The position numbers and the translations under genes were made by a program. The notes under the pieces are model-generated. The model worked only from the letters and a program-made list of their open reading frames with translations, had not been told where the DNA came from and did no database searches. Below are positions 1 to 8,177 of a stretch of 64,000 nt of DNA, one piece after another. Source of the stretch: Nonomuraea sp. MG754425 (GTDB lineage Bacteria; Actinomycetota; Actinomycetes; Streptosporangiales; Streptosporangiaceae); assembly GCF_021699195.1 (NCBI RefSeq), contig NZ_SSXE01000067.1, positions 1-64,000 on the forward strand. Direction: 5' to 3'. Each line of letters starts with the position of its first letter. Position 1 is the stretch's first letter.

Positions 1-478
1 ACCGACCACCCCTCGACCCCCTTCGGCCCCGTCTCGGCCTCTTTCGGCCCCGTCTCGATTCCACCCGGCTGTGTCGAAAGGGCTTCAGGCGCGCGCCTTT
101 TCGGGCATGGCCCGGTCGTGTGCTCTTCCGGTCGTGCCCTGGCCGCGCGGGACGTCGCCGAAGGCTCTCCCGCCGACCGCGTCTCGCTCGCGCCGGGTCT
201 TGCCGGGGATGTCTCGTTCGCGTTCCTTTCTGGTTGTGGCTTGGTCACGCGGGGCTGGGTAGATGATGGGTCGCCATTCGCGAAAACGCTTTCTGGGCGA
301 CGGTTTGTGACGGCGGCCTCCGGTTCTCGGCCTATGAAGTGGGTTGCGTGCGCGCCGTCCACGGCGGCGGCCCGCGAGGCCGGGCGGCCGGGTGCGAAGG
401 TGGGGGCGGAGGTTCGAAAGCCGGCCGACACCCGGATGACGACCACCCGGATGACGACCACAGGAAGGAGACGCCGGA
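1..478. other. Region upstream of ruvB with no recognisable gene
   Basis: I see no gene I can name here. One plus-strand frame stays open from the window edge to 489, but its translation is Ala/Arg/Ser-rich, matches no family I know and has mixed third-base usage, so it is probably not coding or is decayed. A 15-base motif TTCGGCCCCGTCTCG occurs at 22-36 and again at 43-57. A perfect 15-base tandem duplication lies at 431-460. In many actinomycetes ruvA abuts ruvB; no RuvA C-terminus is visible in any frame I read. Confidence 0.6.
431..460. repeat. Perfect 15-bp tandem duplication just before the ruvB ribosome binding site
   Basis: The unit CCCGGATGACGACCA occurs twice with no spacer and ends 2 bases before the AGGAAGGAG ribosome binding site of ruvB. 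It looks like a short slippage duplication. It could alter spacing in the ruvB leader, but no function is shown. Confidence 0.85.
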
Positions 479-1513
479 GTGGGGTTTGAGCGGGAGGAGA
501 TCCTTTCCTCCACCGCCGGAGGCGACGAGCTGCAGATCGAGGCCGCCCTCCGGCCCAAGCGCCTGAGCGAGTTCATCGGCCAGGGCCGCGTGCGCGAGCA
601 GCTCTCGCTGGTGCTGGAGAGCGCGCTGCGCAGGCAGAGCCCGCCCGACCACGTGCTCATGAGCGGCTCCCCCGGCCTCGGCAAGACGACCCTGGCCATG
701 ATCATCGCGGTCGAGCTGAACGCCCCGCTCCGGATCACCTCGGGCCCGGCGCTGGAGCGGGCGGGCGACCTGGCGGCGATCCTGTCCACGCTGAGCGAGG
801 GCGAGGTGCTGTTCATCGACGAGATCCACCGGATGGCCAGGCCCGCCGAGGAGATGCTCTACCTCGCGATGGAGGACTTCCGGGTCGACATCATCGTCGG
901 CAAGGGCCCGGGGGCGACCGCCATCCCGCTCGACATCGCCCCGTTCACGCTGGTCGGCGCGACCACCAGGGCCGGGCTGCTGCCGGCGCCGCTGCGCGAC
1001 CGGTTCGGGTTCACCGCGCACATGGACTTCTACGAGGCCGCCGAACTGGAGCAGGTGCTGCACCGCTCGGCCCAGTTGCTCGGGGTGCCGCTGCCGGAGG
1101 AGGGCGCGCACGAGATCGCCCGGCGCTCGCGCGGCACGCCCCGTATCGCGAACCGGCTGCTGAGACGGGTGCGCGACTTCGCCGACGTGCGGGCCGACGG
1201 CGTGATCGACCGCGACATCGCCTCGGCGGCGCTCAACCTGTACGAGGTCGACGGCGAAGGGCTCGACCGGCTCGACCGGGCGGTGCTCGGCGTGCTGCTG
1301 AAGAAGTTCGGCGGCGGCCCGGTCGGCCTGTCCACCCTGGCGGTGGCCGTGGGGGAGGAGCCGGAGACGGTCGAGGTGGTGGCCGAGCCCTTCCTCGTAC
1401 GCCAAGGGCTGCTGGCCAGGACCCCGAGAGGCCGGGTCGCCACCGCCGCGGCATGGGCCCATCTAGGAATGAAACCGCCACCCGATGCGTTCGGAGCGTC
1501 ACTTTTCGACTGA
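479..1513 (+). CDS. ruvB: Holliday junction branch migration ATPase RuvB
   Basis: RuvB is the AAA+ motor that drives branch migration of Holliday junctions with RuvA and hands them to RuvC. The protein has 344 residues, normal for the family. It shows Walker [10 protein letters not shown] (usually GPPGLGKTT), Walker [10 protein letters not shown], the sensor stretch [19 protein letters not shown] and the C-terminal winged-helix DNA-binding domain ([17 protein letters not shown]). The GTG start is chosen because AGGAAGGAG (462-470) lies 8 bases upstream and the N-terminus then matches the short family leader. The next gene, yajC, follows after 213 bases with its own promoter-like signals, so ruvB probably ends its operon here. 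Family identity is certain. Confidence 0.97.
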   Translation: MGFEREEILSSTAGGDELQIEAALRPKRLSEFIGQGRVREQLSLVLESALRRQSPPDHVLMSGSPGLGKTTLAMIIAVELNAPLRITSGPALERAGDLAAILSTLSEGEVLFIDEIHRMARPAEEMLYLAMEDFRVDIIVGKGPGATAIPLDIAPFTLVGATTRAGLLPAPLRDRFGFTAHMDFYEAAELEQVLHRSAQLLGVPLPEEGAHEIARRSRGTPRIANRLLRRVRDFADVRADGVIDRDIASAALNLYEVDGEGLDRLDRAVLGVLLKKFGGGPVGLSTLAVAVGEEPETVEVVAEPFLVRQGLLARTPRGRVATAAAWAHLGMKPPPDAFGASLFD

Positions 1514-1519
1514 TCACAG

Positions 1520-1630
1520 AACGGTTGCAACCGTTTCAAAATGGGAACTTCCCCGCGCGCCGAAACGCTGCCTCGTTGCCGCGTTTCGCAACAAGCGCCT
1601 ACACTCCGTGGCTTGGCTGGCTGTGTAGGC
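1520..1630. promoter_or_regulatory. Cluster of three perfect inverted repeats between ruvB and yajC
   Basis: Three separate perfect inverted repeats sit in 111 bases. They are a 16-base palindrome AACGGTTGCAACCGTT (1520-1535), CGAAACGC/GCGTTTCG (1561-1568 with 1581-1588) and GCCTACAC/GTGTAGGC (1597-1604 with 1623-1630). The second overlaps the -35 and the third overlaps the -10 of a candidate yajC promoter. A further GTTGC/GCAAC pair (1575-1579, 1588-1592) competes with the second repeat. They may be operators, or alternative RNA hairpins ending the ruvB transcript; none carries a T-run. Confidence 0.6.
1576..1605 (+). promoter_or_regulatory. Candidate promoter of the yajC-secD-secF operon
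   Basis: TTGCCG (1576-1581) and TACACT (1600-1605) are spaced by 18 bases and fit the actinomycete housekeeping pattern (TTGnnn and TAnnnT). The first yajC codon lies about 115 bases downstream of the expected start point, leaving a long leader. Confidence 0.45.
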
Positions 1631-1726
1631 TGACGGGCTGAGCGGCGCGGCCCGAAGCAACGCACGGAATTTCCGGCGCGAGGCCGGTGTCAACTTCTTT
1701 GTACGAAAAATGGAAGGTCGCCCCTG

Positions 1727-2119
1727 ATGGACATGGGACAACTCGGAAGCATCCTGCCGCTGATTCTTCTGGTGGTGGTGTTCTACTTCCTGCTGATCCG
1801 CCCGCAGCGCAAGCGCCAGCAGGAAGCGGTCAAGATGCAGAACTCCCTGACGCCCGGAACCCGGGTCATGACCACGACGGGCCTGTTCGCCAACGTCGTG
1901 ACGGTCGACAATGAGGACGTCGTCCTCGAGATCGCGCCGGGGATAGAGACCCGTTGGGTGAAGGCGGCGATCGGCCGCGTCGTCACTCCGGGCGATGCCC
2001 CGGCCAGTGACGGCGATCCGGTCGCTGACCAGGCGGATCTCGACGATGAGGGTAAGAAGGAGACCGAGGCCACCGTAGAGCGCGACGGCGACCAGGGCTC
2101 CAGTACCAAGCAGTCCTGA
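1727..2119 (+). CDS. yajC: Preprotein translocase accessory subunit YajC
   Basis: YajC is the small single-span partner of the SecD-SecF complex in the cytoplasmic membrane. The protein has 130 residues. One hydrophobic segment (about residues 8-24, PLILLVVVFYFLLIRPQRK) is followed by the family hallmark RPQRKRQQE and the conserved small domain (LTPGTRVMTTTGLFANVV). The acidic and Ser/Thr-rich tail (about 90-130) is longer than in E. coli, as is usual in actinomycetes. The ATG start has GGAAGG 9 bases upstream. It stands 43 bases before secD and is probably cotranscribed with it. Confidence 0.95.
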   Translation: MDMGQLGSILPLILLVVVFYFLLIRPQRKRQQEAVKMQNSLTPGTRVMTTTGLFANVVTVDNEDVVLEIAPGIETRWVKAAIGRVVTPGDAPASDGDPVADQADLDDEGKKETEATVERDGDQGSSTKQS

Positions 2120-2162
2120 CTAAGCTCTGCGACAAACCTCTATCTGAAAGAACTGACGACCA

Positions 2163-4019
2163 GTGGCCCGACCGACCAGCCGCCACAGCCGACCGGGGCG
2201 TACGCTCCTGGTGCTTCTGGCGCTCATCCTCGCCCTGGGCGGGACGATGTTCCTGCAGAAGGCGTTCACGCCCAAACTTGGGCTCGACCTCGCGGGTGGC
2301 ACGACGGTGACGCTGTCGCCCGTGACCCAGAACAACGCCTCGCCGCCTGAGGAGATCCTCGACCGCGCGGTCAACATCATCCGCGACCGGGTCAACGGCA
2401 CCGGAATCTCCGACGCCGAAGTCGCCAAGTCCGGCGACAACATCATCATCTCCATCCCGGGCGTCGGTCAGAGCGAGGCCATCAAGCTGGTCGCGACCAC
2501 CGCGGAGCTGCGTTTCCGCCAGGTGCTGGCCGTGGCGGCCACCCAGGCCCCGCAGGAGCTGGCCACCAACGCGCCGACGCCGGGCGCCACGCCCTCGGGC
2601 GGCGCGTCCACGGCTCCGTCGGGCGAGCCGTCGGGCTCGGCGCCGTCCAGTTCGGCCTCGGTGCCGAGCGCCTCTCCGACGGGCAAGGCACTGTCGTCGG
2701 CGCTGACCGCTCCGACGCCCGCGGCCTCGGCGCCCGCCCAGGGCGCCGAGGACCCGACGGCCAAGCCGGCCGCGACGCAGAACGGCCAGACGGGCCAGGA
2801 CGGCCAGACGGGCCAGACCGGTCAGGACGCCAAGCAGCAGGACGGCAAGAAGGGCCAGGAGGCCAAGGCCACGCCGACCGGCCAGGCCAGCACGCCGCCC
2901 GCGCAGGACCCCAACGCCGGCATCGACACCTCGGGCATCGACCCGGCGGTGCTGGCCCAGTTCAACAAGCTCGACTGCGCCGACCCGGCCAACCGCGGCC
3001 AGGGCGTCCAGGACGACCCGAACAAGCAGTTCGCGGGCTGCGAGACCGACGGCAGCTACAAGTACGTCCTCGACGTCGCCAAGGTCGTCGGCACCGACAT
3101 CGACACGGCCTCGGCGGGCGTGCGCCAGGGCACCACCGAGTGGGTCGTCCAGCTCGACTTCAAGAGCAAGGGCGCCGGCGAGTGGGGCAAGCTCACCACG
3201 GCCGCCTTCAACTCGCCCGAGCCGCGCAACATGGTCGCGGTCGTGCTCGACGGCGTCGTGATCACCGCGCCGGTCATCCAGGGCCCGATCCCCGGCGGCC
3301 GGGCCGAGATCACCGGCAACTTCGACCAGGTCAGCGCCACCAACCTGGCCGACCAGCTCAAGTACGGCGCGCTGCCGCTGAAGTTCAACCGCAGCTCGAT
3401 CGACACGGTCTCCTCGACCCTCGGCCAGGACCAGCTCGAAGGCGGCCTGATCGCCGGCCTCATCGGCCTGGCGCTCGTGCTCGTCTACTGCCTGCTCTAC
3501 TACCGGGGCCTGGGGGTGGTGGCGGTGCTGAGCCTCGTGGTGGCCACGGTCATCACCTACACGGCGGTGGTCGTGCTCGGCCACAACGCCAACTTCCGGC
3601 TCTCGCTGCCGCACATCATCGGCCTGGTGGTCTCGATCGGCATCACCGCCGACTCCTTCATCGTGTACTTCGAACGCATACGTGATGAGATGAAGGAAGG
3701 ACGGCGGACGCTTCGCGCGGCCGTCGAGGTGGCCTGGGTCCGCGCACGGCGCACGATCCTGATCGCCGACGCCGTGATGTTCATCGCCGCGATCGTGCTG
3801 TACTTCCTGGCGGTGGGCGGTGTGGCCGGGTTCGCGTTCGCGATGGGCCTGACCACGCTGATCGACATCGTGGTGGTGTTCATGTTCACCAAGCCGTTCA
3901 TCGCTCTGCTGGCGCGGTTGAAGTTCTTCGCCAAGGGGCACCCGCTGTCGGGTCTCGACGCCGAGCGCATGAGCGACACGCACTCGACCGGCCGCACGAC
4001 CACACCGCAGGAGGCCTGA
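2163..4019 (+). CDS. secD: Protein translocase subunit SecD
   Basis: SecD uses the proton-motive force with SecF to help pull secreted proteins through SecYEG. The protein has 618 residues: a first membrane span (about 14-34), a periplasmic P1 head, and five C-terminal spans (about 430-605) with GGLIAGLIGLALVLVY and the conserved GITADSFIVYFERIRDE loop. The P1 region is split by a low-complexity insert of about 125 residues (128-255) rich in Ala, Pro, Ser, Gly and Gln. It includes Gly-Gln-Thr/Asp repeats encoded by an 18-base tandem duplication (2783-2818). The start is GTG with a weak ribosome binding site. secF follows after one base, so the two are translationally linked. Insert length varies between actinomycetes. 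Confidence 0.96.
   Translation: MARPTSRHSRPGRTLLVLLALILALGGTMFLQKAFTPKLGLDLAGGTTVTLSPVTQNNASPPEEILDRAVNIIRDRVNGTGISDAEVAKSGDNIIISIPGVGQSEAIKLVATTAELRFRQVLAVAATQAPQELATNAPTPGATPSGGASTAPSGEPSGSAPSSSASVPSASPTGKALSSALTAPTPAASAPAQGAEDPTAKPAATQNGQTGQDGQTGQTGQDAKQQDGKKGQEAKATPTGQASTPPAQDPNAGIDTSGIDPAVLAQFNKLDCADPANRGQGVQDDPNKQFAGCETDGSYKYVLDVAKVVGTDIDTASAGVRQGTTEWVVQLDFKSKGAGEWGKLTTAAFNSPEPRNMVAVVLDGVVITAPVIQGPIPGGRAEITGNFDQVSATNLADQLKYGALPLKFNRSSIDTVSSTLGQDQLEGGLIAGLIGLALVLVYCLLYYRGLGVVAVLSLVVATVITYTAVVVLGHNANFRLSLPHIIGLVVSIGITADSFIVYFERIRDEMKEGRRTLRAAVEVAWVRARRTILIADAVMFIAAIVLYFLAVGGVAGFAFAMGLTTLIDIVVVFMFTKPFIALLARLKFFAKGHPLSGLDAERMSDTHSTGRTTTPQEA
2783..2818. repeat. 18-bp tandem repeat inside secD
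   Basis: Two near-identical 18-base units lie head to tail (2783-2800 and 2801-2818, differing only at the last bases), followed by a degenerate third copy. They encode the Gln-Thr-Gly-Gln-Asp-Gly stretch of the SecD insert. The in-frame period suggests length changes by slippage. Confidence 0.8.
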
Positions 4020-4020
4020 G

Positions 4021-5031
4021 ATGGGACTGGGGCGTCGCCTCTACCGCGGCGAGATCGATGTCGACTTCGTCGGCAAGTGGCGGCTGTGGTACAGCCTGTC
4101 CGGCCTGCTGCTGGTCGTCTCGCTCGCCGGTCTGCTGATCAACGGGCTCAACCTGGGCGTGGAGTTCAGGGGCGGGTCGGTCTTCTCGTTCAAGGCCGGC
4201 AACGCGAGCATCGAGCAGGTCCGTGAGACCTTCCAGGCCGAGGGTGTGCACCAGCCGATCGTGCAGACGGCCGGCGACCGCTGGCGGGTCACCACCGAGA
4301 CGCTGGCGGAAGGCACCACCACCCAGGTGCAGACGGCCATCTCGAAGGACTACAGCGTCCCCGCCGACCAGGTCGACATTCAGTCGATCGGCGCGTCCTG
4401 GGGCGGTGAGGTGTCGCAGAAGGCCTGGATCGGCCTGGGCGTGTTCATGCTGGCGATCATCCTGTACCTGTCGATGGCGTTCGAGCCGAAGATGGCGCTG
4501 GCCGCCATCGTCGCGCTCGTCCACGACCTCGTCATCACCGCCGGCATCTACGCCTGGTCGGGCTTCGAGGTCACGCCCGCGACGCTGCTGGGCTTCCTGA
4601 CCATCCTCGGTTATTCGCTCTACGACGCGGTCGTGGTGTTCGACATGATCAAGGAGGTCACGGCCAAGCTGGGGCACACGTCGAAGCAGACGTACTCGAT
4701 GGCGGCCAACAACGCGCTCAACCACACGCTGATCCGTTCGCTGAACACCTCGCTGGTCGCGATCCTGCCGGTGGCGGCGATCCTGTTCATCGGCACCACG
4801 CTGCTCGGCGCGGGCACGCTGAAGGACCTGTCGCTGGCCCTGTTCGTCGGCATGATCGTCGGTACGTACTCGTCGCTGTGCGTCGCCACGCCGCTGCTGG
4901 TGACGCTGAAGGAGCGCGAGCCGAAGTACCAGGCCATCGCCAGGAGGCTGGCCTCCACGGGAGGTGGCGGCAAGGGCTCCGGCGGCAAGGGGTCGAAGGA
5001 TTCCAAAAGCGCGGCGGTAGCCAAGGGGTAG
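4021..5031 (+). CDS. secF: Protein translocase subunit SecF
   Basis: SecF pairs with SecD in the membrane. The protein has 336 residues: an N-terminal span (about 24-42), the short P1 domain with NLGVEFRGGSVFSF, and five C-terminal spans including TPATLLGFLTILGYSLYDAV and the VVFDMIKE loop typical of SecF. The Gly/Lys/Ser-rich tail (GGGGKGSGGKGSKDSK) is common in actinomycete SecF. AGGAGG (4008-4013) inside the secD end sets the ATG start. A strong hairpin follows the stop codon, closing the yajC-secD-secF operon. Confidence 0.96.
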   Translation: MGLGRRLYRGEIDVDFVGKWRLWYSLSGLLLVVSLAGLLINGLNLGVEFRGGSVFSFKAGNASIEQVRETFQAEGVHQPIVQTAGDRWRVTTETLAEGTTTQVQTAISKDYSVPADQVDIQSIGASWGGEVSQKAWIGLGVFMLAIILYLSMAFEPKMALAAIVALVHDLVITAGIYAWSGFEVTPATLLGFLTILGYSLYDAVVVFDMIKEVTAKLGHTSKQTYSMAANNALNHTLIRSLNTSLVAILPVAAILFIGTTLLGAGTLKDLSLALFVGMIVGTYSSLCVATPLLVTLKEREPKYQAIARRLASTGGGGKGSGGKGSKDSKSAAVAKG

Positions 5032-5055
5032 CCGCCCGAAAGCCAGGCTGTCGAC

Positions 5056-5090
5056 AGGCGCCTCCGTCCCTGAGCGGGCGGGGGCGCCTT
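5056..5090 (+). terminator. Hairpin terminator after secF
   Basis: Bases 5056-5069 pair with 5076-5089 (14 pairs, two of them G-U) around a 6-base loop, giving an AGGCGCC/GGCGCCT base. It lies 25 bases past the secF stop. There is no long T-run, as is usual in high-GC actinomycetes. Confidence 0.6.
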
Positions 5091-5258
5091 CGCGTGCGCC
5101 CCGCCTCTCCCGAGGGCGCGCGGGAGCACCCGGAGCGCTCACAGGGGCTCTGAGGGACGCGGGAGGGCTACCCAGCACGGGAGCGGTACGAGCCGGACGC
5201 CCCGATGCACCATCATGGAGCCCGGCAGACGGCCGGCGGAGAAATGCGAGGAAATGCG

Positions 5259-5777
5259 ATGACCGAGCTCAGCACGCTGATCCTGGACCGGATCAGGGAC
5301 GTGGCCGACTACCCCAAGCCGGGAGTCATGTTCAAGGACATCACCCCGCTGCTGGCCGACCCGGTCGCGATGGCGGCCGTGGTGGAGGAACTGGCCGGCC
5401 TGTACCAGGTGGACAAGATCGTGGGCATCGAGGCACGCGGGTTCATCCTCGCCGCGCCGGTGGCCTACCGGGCGGCGGCCGGATTCGTGCCCGTACGAAA
5501 GAAGGGGAAACTGCCCGCCGAAACCCTGGAGGAGTCCTACGATCTGGAGTACGGCTCCGCGACGATCGAGGTGCACCGCGACGCGTTCGCGCCGGGTGAC
5601 CGCGTGCTCATCGTCGATGACGTGCTGGCCACAGGAGGCACCGCGCAGGCGGCGGTGGAGCTGGTGAGCAGGGCAGGGGCCCAGGTCGTCGGCATCGCGG
5701 TGCTGATGGAGCTGGCGTTCCTGAAGGGGCGGGAGCGGCTGACGGGATTGGATGTGCACTCCCTCGTGATCGTCTGA
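5259..5777 (+). CDS. apt: Adenine phosphoribosyltransferase
   Basis: Apt salvages adenine with PRPP to make AMP in the cytoplasm. The 172-residue protein shows the family N-terminus DYPKPGVMFKDITPLL, the EARGFILAAP segment and the PRPP-binding motif VLIVDDVLATGGTA. I prefer the ATG at 5259, which has GAGG upstream and gives the normal N-terminus; an ATG at 5205 would add 18 residues with no family counterpart. The order secF-apt-relA is conserved in actinomycetes, where Apt links purine salvage with the ppGpp enzyme encoded next. Confidence 0.96.
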   Translation: MTELSTLILDRIRDVADYPKPGVMFKDITPLLADPVAMAAVVEELAGLYQVDKIVGIEARGFILAAPVAYRAAAGFVPVRKKGKLPAETLEESYDLEYGSATIEVHRDAFAPGDRVLIVDDVLATGGTAQAAVELVSRAGAQVVGIAVLMELAFLKGRERLTGLDVHSLVIV

Positions 5778-5811
5778 ACCGGCCCGCGACGGCTCAGGTT
5801 CGCCGCCTGGA

Positions 5812-5817
5812 TACACT
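5812..5817 (+). promoter_or_regulatory. Possible -10 element upstream of relA
   Basis: TACACT fits the TAnnnT pattern and lies about 65 bases before the relA start. No convincing -35 stands at 16-19 bases upstream, so this is a weak suggestion that relA has its own promoter in addition to readthrough from apt. Confidence 0.25.
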
Positions 5818-5881
5818 GTGGTCTCTGGACTCGAAACGTAAGGAGCTTTTTGCGTGAGGAGCCAGTGCGGGAGGAGCCTGT

Positions 5882-8173
5882 GTGCCCCGTGATGTGGTCG
5901 TGCCCGACGTAACCGACTCTGGCAATGCCGAGACGCCCAACGTCCCAGCGGTGCGTCGAAGGCGGTTTGGGGGTGGGGCCATGAATCCGGTGCTGGAACC
6001 GTTGTTCCGCACCGTACGGGCCACCCACCCCAAGGCGGACCTGCGGGTGATCGAGCGTGCCTACGACGTGGCCGCCTACCATCACCGCGACCAGAAGCGG
6101 AAGTCCGGCGACCCGTACATCACGCATCCGCTGGCCGTGGCGACGATCCTGGCCGAGCTCGGCACCGACGACGAGACGCTGTGCGCCGCGCTGCTGCACG
6201 ACACCGTCGAGGACACCGCCTACAGCCTCGACGAACTGCGCGGCGACTTCGGCGACACGATCGGGTCCCTGGTCGACGGCGTCACCAAGCTCGACAAGGT
6301 CAAGTTCGGCGACGCCGCGCAGGCCGAGACCGTCCGCAAGATGGTCGTCGCCATGTCGCGCGACATCCGCGTGCTGATCATCAAGCTGGCCGACCGGCTG
6401 CACAACATGCGCACCATGCGCTACCTGCCGGAGCACAAGCGTCACCAGAAGTCGCGCGAGACGCTGGAGATCTTCGCCCCGCTCGCCCACCGCCTGGGCA
6501 TGAACACGATCAAGTGGGAGCTGGAGGACCTCGCCTTCGCGATGCTCTACCCCAAGCGCTACGACGAGATCGCGCGCATGGTGTCGGAGCGGGCGCCCCG
6601 CAGGGACCTGTTCCTGCAGGAGGTCATCGAGAAGGTCTCCGGCGACCTGCGCGAGGCCAGGATCCGCGCGGTGGTCAAGGGGCGGCCGAAGCACTACTAC
6701 TCGGTCTACCAGAAGATGATCGCCAGGGATGTCGCGTTCGACGACATCTACGACCTGGTGGGCATCCGCGTGCTGGTCGACAGCGTGCGCGACTGCTATG
6801 CCGCGCTCGGCACCATCCACGCCAGGTGGAACCCGGTGCCGGGCCGGTTCAAAGACTACATAGCGATGCCCAAGTTCAACATGTACCAGTCGCTGCACAC
6901 GACGGTGATCGGTCCCGAGGGCAAGCCGGTGGAGCTGCAGATCCGCACCCACGCGATGCACCACAGGGCCGAGTACGGCGTGGCCGCGCACTGGAAGTAC
7001 AAGGAGGAGGTCGGCGCCCCCGGCCCCGCGGGCAAGGTCAAGCCGGGCAGCGACATGGCCTGGCTGCGCCAGCTCCTCGACTGGCAGAAGGAGACCTCCG
7101 ACCCGGGCGAGTTCCTCGAGTCGCTGCGCTTCGACCTGTCGGTCTCCGAGGTCTACGTCTTCACCCCGAAGGGCCAGGTCATCGCCCTGCCCGAGGGGGC
7201 CACGCCGGTCGACTTCGCCTACGCGGTGCACACCGAGGTGGGCCATCGCTGCATCGGCGCCCGGGTCAACGGGCGGCTGGTGCCGCTGGAGTCGCGCCTC
7301 GGCAACGGCGACACGGTGGAGATCTTCACCTCGAAGTCGCCCGACGCCGGGCCGTCGCGCGACTGGCTGAAGTTCGTCAAGTCGGGCCGCGCCCGAAACA
7401 AGATCCGGCAGTGGTTCTCCAAGGAGCGCCGCGAGACCGCGATCGAGGCGGGCAAGGAGGCCATCGGCCGCGCCATGCGCAAGCAGGGCCTGCCGCTGCA
7501 GCGGCTGATGTCCGGCGAGGCGCTGCTGGCGCTGGCCCGCGACCTGCGCTACCCCGACGTGTCGGCCCTGTACGCGGCCGTCGGCGAGGGCCACATCGCG
7601 GCCCAGGCGGTCGTGCAGAAGCTGGTGGCCTCGATCGGCGGCGTCGACAGCGCCGAGGAGGACATCGCCGAGACCTCGCTGCCGACCCGCCTGCGCGGCC
7701 GTCCCCGGGGCGGTGGCGGCGCGGGCGTGGTGGTGGCCGGCGACGCCGACGTCTGGGTCCGGCTGTCGAAGTGCTGCACCCCGGTGCCCGGCGACGAGAT
7801 CGTCGGCTTCGTCACCCGCGGCCACGGCGTGTCCGTGCACCGCGACGACTGCACCAACGTGCAGCAGCTCAAGACGCAGCCCGACCGGCTGGTCGAGGTG
7901 AGCTGGTCGCCGAGCGACGACAGCGTGTTCCTGGTGGCCATCCAGGTGGAGGCGCTCGACCGGCCGAGGCTGCTGTCCGACGTCACCCGTACGCTGTCCG
8001 ACCAGCACGTCAACATCCTCAGCGCCTCGGTGACGACCTCGCGCGACCGGGTGGCGATCAGCAAGTTCACGTTCGAGATGGGCGACCCGAAGCACCTGGG
8101 GCACGTGCTCAAGGCGGTGCGCAACATCCAGGGCGTGTTCGACGTCTACCGGGTGAGCGGCGCGGGAAGCTGA
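5882..8173 (+). CDS. relA: Bifunctional (p)ppGpp synthetase/hydrolase RelA/SpoT (Rel)
   Basis: Rel makes and degrades the stringent-response alarmone (p)ppGpp. The protein has 763 residues. It has an HD hydrolase domain with ITHPLAVA (His82) and LLHDTVEDT (His106-Asp107), so hydrolysis should be intact. The synthetase domain follows with [20 protein letters not shown] and [10 protein letters not shown], then a TGS domain ([24 protein letters not shown]), a Cys-containing region ([12 protein letters not shown]) and a C-terminal ACT domain (about 685-763). The GTG start has GGGAGGAG 5 bases upstream. The start at an in-frame ATG (5981) would remove a poorly conserved 33-residue leader and cannot be excluded. 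It ends 4 bases before the convergent fusion gene. Confidence 0.96.
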   Translation: MPRDVVVPDVTDSGNAETPNVPAVRRRRFGGGAMNPVLEPLFRTVRATHPKADLRVIERAYDVAAYHHRDQKRKSGDPYITHPLAVATILAELGTDDETLCAALLHDTVEDTAYSLDELRGDFGDTIGSLVDGVTKLDKVKFGDAAQAETVRKMVVAMSRDIRVLIIKLADRLHNMRTMRYLPEHKRHQKSRETLEIFAPLAHRLGMNTIKWELEDLAFAMLYPKRYDEIARMVSERAPRRDLFLQEVIEKVSGDLREARIRAVVKGRPKHYYSVYQKMIARDVAFDDIYDLVGIRVLVDSVRDCYAALGTIHARWNPVPGRFKDYIAMPKFNMYQSLHTTVIGPEGKPVELQIRTHAMHHRAEYGVAAHWKYKEEVGAPGPAGKVKPGSDMAWLRQLLDWQKETSDPGEFLESLRFDLSVSEVYVFTPKGQVIALPEGATPVDFAYAVHTEVGHRCIGARVNGRLVPLESRLGNGDTVEIFTSKSPDAGPSRDWLKFVKSGRARNKIRQWFSKERRETAIEAGKEAIGRAMRKQGLPLQRLMSGEALLALARDLRYPDVSALYAAVGEGHIAAQAVVQKLVASIGGVDSAEEDIAETSLPTRLRGRPRGGGGAGVVVAGDADVWVRLSKCCTPVPGDEIVGFVTRGHGVSVHRDDCTNVQQLKTQPDRLVEVSWSPSDDSVFLVAIQVEALDRPRLLSDVTRTLSDQHVNILSASVTTSRDRVAISKFTFEMGDPKHLGHVLKAVRNIQGVFDVYRVSGAGS

Positions 8174-8177
8174 GCCC

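Noticed and set aside
5205-5258. ATG at 5205 as the apt start
   Set aside because: The added 18 residues have no family counterpart, while ATG 5259 has a GAGG at good distance.
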